From a bacterium (lineage in GTDB: Bacteria > Myxococcota_A > UBA9160 > UBA4427): DNA of 64,000 nucleotides. Shown here piece after piece: positions 41,858 to 49,712 of the stretch (positions are counted from its first letter, which is position 1; every line of letters starts with the position of its first letter). Below the pieces are notes generated by a model, which was given only the letters and a program-made list of their open reading frames with translations, did not search any database and was not told where the DNA came from. A program made the position numbers and the translations under genes. The stretch is from positions 248,001 to 312,000 of the forward strand of contig JANSYR010000006.1 of the NCBI GenBank assembly GCA_024742285.1. The letters are read 5' to 3'.

Positions 41858-44059
41858 CTAGAGAGCGAGGAAGGCCTCGACGCTCTTCCGGGCGCGGGCG
41901 ACGTAGCCCGGCGCGTAGGCGCGGTACGCCTCGACGATCTCGTCGCGTTCCTCCATCGCCTGGAGGAGCTTCTCGTAGATCGATTCACTCGAGTCGGCGA
42001 AGGGAACGACCAGACGATCGTAGAGGTATCGGTCGTCTCGGAACAGGTGGCTGTTCGCTCCGACCAGGCAGGGCGTGCCGACGGAGAGGCTCTCGAGCGG
42101 GAGCATGGGGCAGCACTCGGACAGCGTCACGTAGAGGTTCACGTGCATCAGCCGCATCCACTTGCGTAGCTCGTCGGGGCCGAAGAGTCCGTCTCCGTGC
42201 GGCTGGACCTTGAGCCCGATCAGCCGGGAGAACTCCAGCAGCCGCCGCCGCTCTCCGTTGTAGTGGAGGTTGCCGCCGGGCACGCGCGCGACGCCCGCCG
42301 CCATCGCGTAGGGCACCTTTCGCCAGCCCTCGTTCGAGATCCACATCCCGAAGTGCGGACCGCCCTCGGCATGCTCCGAGGGACCGTCCGGGACGTCCTC
42401 GACGTAGTTGAGGACGAAGCCGGCGTTGATCCCCTGCTGGGTCATCAGCTCCGCCATCCCCTCCTTCACGAATCCGAGCGCGTGGACGTGCCCGCGGCGT
42501 GCCATCTCGGTCATGAGACGGAGCCCACGCCAGGCGTAGTCTTCGCGCGCCTGGAGATAGCTGCCGTGCCAGAGAACGCGAATCCGCGTGTTCGGACTGC
42601 GATCGCGGATCTCTCGCGCGAGATGCAGGTGGTCGAGCGCCCCACCCGAGAGAACGAGCGACTCGCAGCCCGAATCCTCGATCACCGCGAGAAACCGGTC
42701 TCGCGCGGCCGTCGTCAGTCGTTCGGAGAGCGGCGCGTGGACCCTGAAGAGGGCTTGCGTCGAGTTGCCGATCCCCGTCCACCCGGGTGGATAGACCGCG
42801 AGGCATCGATCCGGATCCGCCTGGATCATCTCGCTCAGCGCCGCGTCCTCCGTCGTGAACGCGCTCTCCGTCGCGCCGTCGGTCCCGGTCATCAGCGGGA
42901 CCGGCACGTCTTCGTCGAGGAGGATTCCCGAAGAGGCGTCGAAGACCAGGGGCGTCGATCGGTTTCGCGAGAGATCGAGGTCGTAGTCTTCCTTGCCCAC
43001 GCTGATGCGACAGCGCCCGGCGTCGGTCCCGCCGAGCAGTCCGATCTCGATCGACGCGCCGTAGTCGAAGAAATGGATCGAGTCTCCGGGCGTCGTCGAC
43101 AGCAGGGCTTCGCCGAACGCGGCGTCCTTGTCCGACTCGGCCTCCCAGCCTCCACGCGTGCGAAGGAAGTCCCAGAGCACCGAGGTGTCGTCGCTCGTCA
43201 CGCGGTTCACGCGCAGCGGACTCCCATCGACGTTCCGGATCGAGATCGCCTCCCCGGGCGCGCGGCGAAGTCGCTTCCCGAGCTGCCAGACCAGCGCATT
43301 GTTGCGAGCCTGATTCACCGCTCGCCAGGCACCGGAAGCACGAATCGACTCGAGCGCCTGCACGCGCTCGCGCACGTGCGCCAGGAGATCCTTGTCGCCG
43401 AGATCGAGCGCGGCCGGAACGAAGCTCGCGCGGGACGTCGACGCTCCACCGACGGGGCCCTGCCCGTCACCGCCGAAGAGCCCGAGTCGAAGATTGCGTG
43501 GGTCTTCCCGCGAGAGCACGACGCTCGCGAAGGGCCGCTCCTCGAAGTCGAGGAAGCACTGTTGGGCGACGACCAGCGCGGGGTCGAAGTCGGTGAGCTC
43601 CCAGACCGCCTTGTGCTCTTCGTAGGGATTGTCGTACATGTCCTCCTGGGGCCAGTCCTCGCCCAGGGGCAGGTTCACCATCACGTAGTCGGAGCGCTCG
43701 ACCAGATCCGAGAGCAGCCTCTCGCCGTCGGACTTGTAGAAATGCTCGAGGACGTCCCCGAGGATCGCGAGGGTCCAGTTCCCGTCGAGCCCGGGAAGGA
43801 CTTCGAGCGCGTCCCCCACGTGGATACGGTTGTAGAACTGCCGGTGGTAGTCGACGATGCTGCCCTCGAAGGCCTCGATGCCCTCGATGTCGATCTCCCA
43901 CTGCTCGGGCAGGACGCGGTTGAACCAGACTTCGCCGAACTCGCGAAGGATCATCCCCCAACGACCGAAACCGACGCCGATGTCGACGACGCGCTTCGGC
44001 TGGATCTGCATGATCGCCTGGACGCACCAGGGGATGTTGTGCCAGTTACTCGTTCCCAT
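41858..44059 (-). CDS. Methyltransferase-glycosyltransferase fusion protein
   Basis: 733 residues. Residues 1 to about 175 form a class I SAM methyltransferase: RVVDIGVGFGRWGMI is motif I, followed by VLPGLDGNWTLAILGDVLEHF. A linker of mixed helix (HVRERVQALESI) and beta content covers 200-420. From about 425 to the end the sequence aligns in order with the whole 372-residue protein at 37737: VLWHGSYLQ, LGFVKEGM, NEGWRKVPYAMA, and NLYVTLSECCPMLPLESL. The fusion suggests that addition and methylation of a sugar are physically linked. It follows the coiled-coil methyltransferase gene by 62 bases in the glycan operon. The middle region has no recognised family. Confidence 0.88.
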   Translation of the reverse strand: MGTSNWHNIPWCVQAIMQIQPKRVVDIGVGFGRWGMILREFGEVWFNRVLPEQWEIDIEGIEAFEGSIVDYHRQFYNRIHVGDALEVLPGLDGNWTLAILGDVLEHFYKSDGERLLSDLVERSDYVMVNLPLGEDWPQEDMYDNPYEEHKAVWELTDFDPALVVAQQCFLDFEERPFASVVLSREDPRNLRLGLFGGDGQGPVGGASTSRASFVPAALDLGDKDLLAHVRERVQALESIRASGAWRAVNQARNNALVWQLGKRLRRAPGEAISIRNVDGSPLRVNRVTSDDTSVLWDFLRTRGGWEAESDKDAAFGEALLSTTPGDSIHFFDYGASIEIGLLGGTDAGRCRISVGKEDYDLDLSRNRSTPLVFDASSGILLDEDVPVPLMTGTDGATESAFTTEDAALSEMIQADPDRCLAVYPPGWTGIGNSTQALFRVHAPLSERLTTAARDRFLAVIEDSGCESLVLSGGALDHLHLAREIRDRSPNTRIRVLWHGSYLQAREDYAWRGLRLMTEMARRGHVHALGFVKEGMAELMTQQGINAGFVLNYVEDVPDGPSEHAEGGPHFGMWISNEGWRKVPYAMAAGVARVPGGNLHYNGERRRLLEFSRLIGLKVQPHGDGLFGPDELRKWMRLMHVNLYVTLSECCPMLPLESLSVGTPCLVGANSHLFRDDRYLYDRLVVPFADSSESIYEKLLQAMEERDEIVEAYRAYAPGYVARARKSVEAFLAL

Positions 44060-44121
44060 CTGCCCTGCGCCCCCACGTCGCTTCGCTGCAGCACCGGCCC
44101 GGGTGAATGGCCGGATCTCTT

Positions 44122-46548
44122 CTAGTCACCATCGAACAGCGTGCCCAGGCCGGCACGCAATGCTTCGAGTTCCTGCTCCGCCCGCTGCTGGAGACGACGC
44201 GCTTCGTCGATTCTACCGAGGGCCTCGTTGGCACGCTGCCGCTCGAGTCCGCATTCCCGGCGGATCGCCTGGATTTCGCCCTCGATCTCGTCGACGCGAT
44301 CCTCGGCGCTCCGCGCGCGGCGACGCTCCCGATCCGCCTTCTCTTCGCCGCGCTCGGCCCGGAGTCGATTCTCGCCGACGCGCGCCTCGGCATCGACCGC
44401 TCGATCCCGGAGCTCGATGATCGTCGCCTCGGCCCGCTCCGCCCGCCGCCGCAACGCGATCAGGCGACTCTGGGCGTCCCGTTCCTGTTCGATCACCCGC
44501 TCCTGCGCCGACTGGGTCCGCATCAGGGCTTCGGCGAGCTCGTCCCCTCGCGCAGTCTCGATCGCGAGGGCCTCGTTCACCTCGTCGACCCGCGCGATCG
44601 CGGATTCCTCGCGCTCCCGAAGGTCGCGCCGTTCCCGTTCGAGCTCGGCGCGCCTGGACCTCGCCCCGTCGAGCCGCTCGTTCAGCCCCGAGATCCGTTC
44701 CTTCAGGGCGGCGACCTCCTCCTCCGAGCGCGTCCGTGCGCGCTCGAGCGCCTCGTCGAGAGACGCGACCCGACCTCGTTCGGTCGCGAGCCGCTCGGCA
44801 GCCTCGACGACCTGTCCCTCGGCGGCCTCCGCGCGCTCGACGGCCTCGGTGGCCCGCCCCTCGGCCCGGCGGGCCCGATCCTGCAGCTCGCCGATCCGTC
44901 CCTCGGCCGTTCGCGAACGCTCGAGGATCGATTCTGCGCGCGCCTCGAGCTCCCGGATCCGCTCGATCCGCTCCTCGGCGACGACCCGAACGCGCTCCAG
45001 ATCCGCACGCAGCGCGTCCTGGACCTCGACCGCGCGGCGAGTCCCCTCCCCGGCCTCGCGAAGCCGTTCCGCCATCTCGCGGGTCCGGGCTTCCGATTCG
45101 GTCGCGCGCGTTCGAAGCTCCGCCCCGCGCTCCTCGGCTCGACGCGCACGCTCGATCGTCTCTTCGACGGTCGTCCGGACGCTTCGGAGCTCGTCCGTCA
45201 ACTCCTCCGCACGCCCCTCTGCGAGCGTGGCTCGCGCAAGCAGCGGCTCGACCCGTCCTTCGGCGTTCCGCGCCCGATCGAGGAGGGACGCGTTCGCCTC
45301 CTCGGCTTCCTTCGCACGATCGAGCAGCGCCGCGTTGGCTTCCTCCGCGCGCCGCGCTCGATCGACCAGCGCCGAGTTGGATTCCTCCGCTCGCCGCGCT
45401 CGATCGAGGGCCGACGTCCGACTCGCCTCTGCCTGCTTCGCGCGCTCGCGGAGCGAAGCGGAAGTCGTCTCGGCGATCCGCGCGCGCTCGCGCTGTTCGT
45501 CCAGGGCACCGCGTGCCGTCGCGAGGTCCTCCTCGAGACCCGCGAACCGGGCGGTCGACTCCTCGAGCCGCCCTTCGGCCTCGAGGGCCCGCTCGCGCTG
45601 GGCCTCACGGTCCTGCTCCGCGCTTCGGGCGCGCTCCCGCAGTCGCTCGAGGTCGGCCTCCGCCGCCAGGGCGCGCTCCCGCTGCCGCTCGAGCTCCGTC
45701 TCCGCCGCGACCGCGCGCTCCCGCTGGACTTCCCGATCTCCCTCCGCGCTCCGGGCCCGCGCGACGAGATCGTTCGCCCGCGTGCCCAGGTCCGCGACAC
45801 GGTCCTCGAGCGTGCGTGTCCGGCCCTCGCTCTTCGCGCGATCCCGTTCGCGGCGCACGAGCTCGCCGGTGAGGGTCCGATCGAGGGCGAGGAAGCGCTT
45901 CGCGCGCGCGGGCGTCATGAAGGACGGAGCCTCGACTTCGGGTCCGATCGCGCGGTACACGTCCTCGATCTCGAAGAGCGAGGGGGCGATCTCGAGGCGT
46001 GCCTCGGGAACGGCGGCGGCATAGGCGGCCTTCAAGTCGTGCGCCCAGCAGCCGTCGTGCGCTTCCGACGTCACGTAGGTCTCGTCCGTGTCGTTGTTCT
46101 CGATGTGGACGACGTGGCCACCGCTCACCCGCCAGAGCTCGCGCAGGATCTTCTCGAGATCACGCGGGCGGATGTGGATCAGGACCGACACGGTGAAGAC
46201 GACGTCGAACTCGCCATCGGCGTAGGGCAGCTTGTTGAGGGGACGTCCGACCTTGACGTGCTTCTCGCGCCACGAGCGGCGCGCCCATCGCATCCCCTCG
46301 AGCATCGATTCGCTCTGGTCGAAGCCGTACACGTCGAGCTTCGGGATTCGCCGCAGGTATTCGAGGTGCCGGCCGAAGCCACAGCCGAACTCGAGCACCT
46401 TCGCGGGCGCCAGACGCGAGAAATACTCCTCCAGGAAGATCTCCTGGAGGTGGTAGATCGGCATGTAGGCCTTGCGGGCGGCGACCTCGTCTCGCCAGCC
46501 GTCGCCGTGGTCCTGCCACCACCGATAGTTCTTCGGCGGTCTGCTCAT
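44122..46548 (-). CDS. Methyltransferase with very long C-terminal coiled coil, WbdD-like architecture
   Basis: 808 residues. A class I methyltransferase fills residues 1 to about 200 (KVLEFGCGFGRHLEYL motif I, YGFDQSESML, GEFDVVFTVSVLIHI). From about 225 to 800 the protein is an almost unbroken coiled coil rich in Arg, Glu and Ala, with 14-residue (two-heptad) units such as RARRAEEANAALLD. It follows the Wzt-like gene with an ATGA overlap, the position held in E. coli O8/O9a by wbdD, whose methyltransferase caps the O-chain and whose coiled coil sets chain length. Unlike O9a WbdD no kinase domain is visible between the two parts. Role as chain terminator and ruler is inferred from architecture and synteny. 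Confidence 0.9.
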   Translation of the reverse strand: MSRPPKNYRWWQDHGDGWRDEVAARKAYMPIYHLQEIFLEEYFSRLAPAKVLEFGCGFGRHLEYLRRIPKLDVYGFDQSESMLEGMRWARRSWREKHVKVGRPLNKLPYADGEFDVVFTVSVLIHIRPRDLEKILRELWRVSGGHVVHIENNDTDETYVTSEAHDGCWAHDLKAAYAAAVPEARLEIAPSLFEIEDVYRAIGPEVEAPSFMTPARAKRFLALDRTLTGELVRRERDRAKSEGRTRTLEDRVADLGTRANDLVARARSAEGDREVQRERAVAAETELERQRERALAAEADLERLRERARSAEQDREAQRERALEAEGRLEESTARFAGLEEDLATARGALDEQRERARIAETTSASLRERAKQAEASRTSALDRARRAEESNSALVDRARRAEEANAALLDRAKEAEEANASLLDRARNAEGRVEPLLARATLAEGRAEELTDELRSVRTTVEETIERARRAEERGAELRTRATESEARTREMAERLREAGEGTRRAVEVQDALRADLERVRVVAEERIERIRELEARAESILERSRTAEGRIGELQDRARRAEGRATEAVERAEAAEGQVVEAAERLATERGRVASLDEALERARTRSEEEVAALKERISGLNERLDGARSRRAELERERRDLREREESAIARVDEVNEALAIETARGDELAEALMRTQSAQERVIEQERDAQSRLIALRRRAERAEATIIELRDRAVDAEARVGENRLRAERGEEKADRERRRARSAEDRVDEIEGEIQAIRRECGLERQRANEALGRIDEARRLQQRAEQELEALRAGLGTLFDGD
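45275..45442. repeat. 42-base tandem repeats in the coiled-coil region
   Basis: Four units with exact 42-base period, each beginning CGATCG on the plus strand at 45275, 45317, 45359 and 45401. They encode 14-residue units of the coil on the minus strand. More diverged units of the same period continue on both sides. The period equals two heptads, so gain or loss of a unit keeps both reading frame and coiled-coil register. Confidence 0.9.
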
Positions 46549-47864
46549 GCGCGCGCGTCTCTCCCGGTCGACGGCGCACCCGCTTCGACGCCGATCTGCG
46601 CGTCGAACTTGTAGTGGATGGGCCGATCCTCTGCGGGATGGCTCAAGAAGGTGGCTACGCCGTCGATCTGATCATAGAGAATCGGGCGTCGATGGTCCTC
46701 TCGGTTGATTCGCGTGACGGCGACGGAGACGCCGAATCGTCCCGGCCGGAGTCTGTTCACGAAGCGAAACGAAACCTCGCCCACGTCCCCTGGAGAAGCC
46801 GGAGAGAGCTCCACACCTTCGTCCCACGTCATCGTCCCGCAGAGGTTCACGCCCGTCTCGTCCCTGACGAGGAAGGACACGTTCAGGTCGACGCTCTCGA
46901 TCGAGGACTCGTAGCGGACGAAGACGACGATCTCGTCGAGGTAGTCGAACGCCTCAGCGGGTCGCCCATTCGCATCACGGATCTCGACGACGCGGAGCCG
47001 GACCTCCTGGCTGCCGTAGCGATCGAGTCCGCGGGTCTGGCGGTCGATGTTCGCGCTCCGCGACGCCGGCTCTTCCTTCGCTCCCGGATGCTCGCGAGGC
47101 GCCGACTCGGCGGGCGCGTCCGTTCGAACCGACTGCAGGTAGAGGTCCGTCGCCTTCGCGGTCTCTCCGAAGAATTGGACCCGGCCGGCCTCGAGCAGCA
47201 GTGAACGATCGCAGAGGGCATTCACGCGATCGACCGAATGACTGACGAAGAGCAGGGTCGCGCCCTGCGAGCGCATGCGCTCGATCCGGGTCACGCACTT
47301 CTGCTGGAAGGGTGCGTCGCCGACCGCGAGGATCTCGTCGACGATCAGGATGTCCGGCTGGAAGGCCGTCGCGACCGCGAAGGCGAGCCGGGCATACATC
47401 CCGCTCGAGTAGGTCTTGACGGGCTCCTCGAGGAAGTGGCCGATGTCGGCGAAGGCTGCGATCTCGTCGAAACGAGACTCGACCTCGGCACGACCGAAGC
47501 CCTGGATCGAGCCCGAGAGGAAGACGTTCTCGCGCCCCGTGAAGTCCGGGTGGAAGCCGGCGCCGAGCTGGAGGAGTGCGGCGACGCGTCCGCGCACGAC
47601 GCCCCGCCCCTCGGTCGGCGTGCGGGTCCCGGCGATGATCTCGAGCAGCGTGCTCTTGCCCGCGCCGTTGCGACCCACGATCCCGACCGCTTCGCCTGCG
47701 GCGACCTCGAAGGAAACGTCCCTGAGTGCCCAGATCTCGGAGCGCTTCCCGCGCATCCGGAATCGCTTCGAGATCCCGGACGCCTCGATGACCCACTCGC
47801 GACTTCCCGCTGCGCCATGGGCGAGGCCCGCGCCTTCCGTGGGCTTCGCCTCGTCAGAGGGCAT
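46545..47864 (-). CDS. wzt: ABC transporter ATPase with C-terminal glycan-binding-type domain, Wzt-like
   Basis: 439 residues, ATPase of a polysaccharide/O-antigen exporter. Walker A GRNGAGKST is at 64-72, the signature YSSGMYARL, Walker B ILIVDEILAVGD and the switch His in VSHS follow. After about residue 290 a separate beta-sandwich-like domain begins (QEVRLRVVEIRDANGRPAEAF, VDLNVSFLVRD, GVSVAVTRINRED), the plan of Wzt C-terminal domains that recognise the capped chain end. ATG at 47864 is used; it overlaps the permease stop by 11 bases. The stop overlaps the start of the coiled-coil methyltransferase by four bases, linking export and predicted capping at the translational level. Confidence 0.93.
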   Translation of the reverse strand: MPSDEAKPTEGAGLAHGAAGSREWVIEASGISKRFRMRGKRSEIWALRDVSFEVAAGEAVGIVGRNGAGKSTLLEIIAGTRTPTEGRGVVRGRVAALLQLGAGFHPDFTGRENVFLSGSIQGFGRAEVESRFDEIAAFADIGHFLEEPVKTYSSGMYARLAFAVATAFQPDILIVDEILAVGDAPFQQKCVTRIERMRSQGATLLFVSHSVDRVNALCDRSLLLEAGRVQFFGETAKATDLYLQSVRTDAPAESAPREHPGAKEEPASRSANIDRQTRGLDRYGSQEVRLRVVEIRDANGRPAEAFDYLDEIVVFVRYESSIESVDLNVSFLVRDETGVNLCGTMTWDEGVELSPASPGDVGEVSFRFVNRLRPGRFGVSVAVTRINREDHRRPILYDQIDGVATFLSHPAEDRPIHYKFDAQIGVEAGAPSTGRDARA

Positions 47865-48705
47865 CGGCGAAGCCCTCGCGCGAGCGCAGGAAGATCGCGT
47901 AGCCCAGCAGGAAGACGACGAAGGAGACCGCCCCAGGCCCGAGCAGCGCTTCGGGAGAGGGAGCGACACCGAGGAGCAGAACACTCCGTGAGACGTCCAC
48001 CGCCGCGGCGGTCGGCACGAGCCGGATCCACGCTTCGACGTCGTCCGGAAGGCGTTCGAGGGGATAGAAGATCCCGCTCGCGAAGAAGAGACCGGTCATA
48101 CCGATCCCCACCAGGGGCTCGAGGTCACGCACGGAGACCGAGATCGCCGCGACCGCATAGCAGACCCCCAACGAGAAGACGGCGAAGAACGCCCAGACGA
48201 CGGGGAGCCAGAGCGCGGTCCATCCGATCGAAACGCCCGATGCGACCAGGAAGACCAGGAGCACGCCGAGGCCCGCAGCCGCGTGGACGCAGGCGGCCGC
48301 GATCTGGACGACGGGCAGGACCTCGAGGGGGAACACGACGCGCTGGACGAAGTTCCGATGGGCGAGAATGAGCTTCGGACAAGCGCGCACGGACTCGGCG
48401 AAGATGTTGAAGGTCACGAGTCCCGTGAACACGATGACGGCGTACCCGGCGATGTCACTGTCGTAGATGCCGGGCCAGCTCGCGCCGAAGACGAACGAGA
48501 ACACGAAGGTATAGACCGCGAGCAGAAGCAGCGGCTGCAGGACGGGCCAGCAGAAACCGAGCCAGGAGCCGCGGTAGCGGACCTCGAGCTCCCGAGCCGT
48601 CAGGCTTCGGACGAGCCCGAGGTTGCGCCAGATCGCCATCGCGAAGAGGACGTCGACGAGGCGCCGAGGCGCGACGCCGGGCGGCTGGAGAATGCGCTCT
48701 TCCAA
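47854..48705 (-). CDS. wzm: ABC-2 type polysaccharide exporter permease, Wzm-like
   Basis: 283 residues, six predicted TM helices, inner membrane. The motif region YRGSWLGFCWPVLQPLLLLAVY near the N-terminus is characteristic of Wzm/TagG/KpsM-type permeases, and FASGIFYPLERLPDD with the following helix pair matches the C-terminal half. Pairs with the ATPase encoded directly downstream to form the channel that moves a lipid-linked glycan across the inner membrane. The start is TTG at 48705, with GAGG upstream. First gene of the tightly packed part of the glycan operon; the methyltransferase gene lies 114 bases before it. Confidence 0.93.
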   Translation of the reverse strand: MEERILQPPGVAPRRLVDVLFAMAIWRNLGLVRSLTARELEVRYRGSWLGFCWPVLQPLLLLAVYTFVFSFVFGASWPGIYDSDIAGYAVIVFTGLVTFNIFAESVRACPKLILAHRNFVQRVVFPLEVLPVVQIAAACVHAAAGLGVLLVFLVASGVSIGWTALWLPVVWAFFAVFSLGVCYAVAAISVSVRDLEPLVGIGMTGLFFASGIFYPLERLPDDVEAWIRLVPTAAAVDVSRSVLLLGVAPSPEALLGPGAVSFVVFLLGYAIFLRSREGFADAL

Positions 48706-48819
48706 CCCGATTCCTCACTCAGCCGGGGGCCACCCTCCGCACCCGCAGAGGAGCCACCCCGCCCTTCGATGCGCCCCCCGGAGCCGCCGCGCGACCAGCA
48801 CGGGGCCGGAGCAGGCCGC

Positions 48820-49599
48820 TCAGAACGTCTCGCAGTCCGCGTCCGGCCCGTCGCCCTTGAAGGCGAGCAGCAGGACCCGGCGCCCTTCGCGATACATGAC
48901 CGGTGCCCACGCGGGCGGTTCGACCTGCGTCACGATCCCGAAGCCACCTGCCTGGAGCATCTCGATCAGCGCGCGCCGGTTGGGAACCATGACCGAAGTC
49001 TCCACCGCGTTGTGATGAAGGTCGGGATCCTCGCTCCGGTAGACGCAGACGCTGCCGGGCTGCGTGTTCACGTTGCTGTCGACGACGCAGACGTCGCGGG
49101 TGATCGTCGCGAGCTGACGCGCGATCTCGATCGGGTCGCTCAGGTGGTACATGAAGCCGAGCGCGAGCACGACGTCGTGGGGGCCGAACTGCTTCTCCAT
49201 GTCGTAGAGGTTGGCCTGCTGGAAGCGAAGCTCTTCCTCCGGAATGCCCCGCACCTCCCGGATGAACTCGCATTTCGCCACGTTCTCCGCGCGCGCATCG
49301 AAAGCGTCGATGCTCCGCGCGCCCGCGCGATGGAGCTCGAAAGACCAGAGCCCCGCGTTGCATCCGCCGTCGAGAAACGTACGGCCGGCGAATCCGTCGC
49401 GCCCGAGGGCCGCCGCGAGGGCGCCGAAGATCATGCGGCGCCGCAATGCGTTCCACTCGTGGTGCTCGTCCGAGTTCGGCGTGAAGACGCCCGGCGCGAT
49501 CTCGTAGCGATACTGCCAGGGCGCGAGCGAGTCGGCCTCCTGCTGCAGGCGTGCCTTCTCCTCGTCCGTGATTCCAGCTTCGGCGATCTTGTCGCTCAT
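48820..49599 (-). CDS. SAM-dependent methyltransferase (CmoB/DUF1698-like)
   Basis: 259 residues, class I methyltransferase. TFLDGGCNAGLWSFELHRAG is motif I, DAFDARAENVAKCEF motif II and DVVLALGFMYHLSDPIEIA motif IV. The N-terminal part WQYRYEIAPGVFTPNSDEHHEW resembles the lead-in of DUF1698-type enzymes such as CmoB, which modifies tRNA wobble uridine; members of this broad group also act on glycans and small molecules. Being directly upstream of wzm on the same strand favours a sugar-methylation role, which cannot be proven from sequence. ATG at 49599 with GGGGGG upstream. Confidence 0.88.
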   Translation of the reverse strand: MSDKIAEAGITDEEKARLQQEADSLAPWQYRYEIAPGVFTPNSDEHHEWNALRRRMIFGALAAALGRDGFAGRTFLDGGCNAGLWSFELHRAGARSIDAFDARAENVAKCEFIREVRGIPEEELRFQQANLYDMEKQFGPHDVVLALGFMYHLSDPIEIARQLATITRDVCVVDSNVNTQPGSVCVYRSEDPDLHHNAVETSVMVPNRRALIEMLQAGGFGIVTQVEPPAWAPVMYREGRRVLLLAFKGDGPDADCETF

Positions 49600-49712
49600 C
49601 GATCCCCCCTGGTCCTCGGCGCCGTCCATGGACCCCACCGAAGCGCTGCGCGCGAGAGCCTAGCCCTTCCTGCCCGCGACCGGTGCCGAGGGCGACCAGC
49701 CCGTCGGCCGGA

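Noticed and set aside
38939-42169. Very long plus-strand open frame opposite the glycan genes
   Set aside because: High-GC shadow frame. The minus strand has glycosyltransferase and PAPS motifs with coupled starts; the plus frame has none.
44122-46548. WbdD-type kinase domain in the coiled-coil methyltransferase
   Set aside because: After residue 200 the sequence passes into coiled coil within about 25 residues; no kinase catalytic loop (HxD...N, DFG-like) is visible.
44107-46614. 835-codon open frame antisense to the coiled-coil methyltransferase
   Set aside because: It mirrors the codon pattern of the real gene; translation is low-complexity (Arg/Leu/Glu/Pro) without family motifs or a ribosome-binding site.
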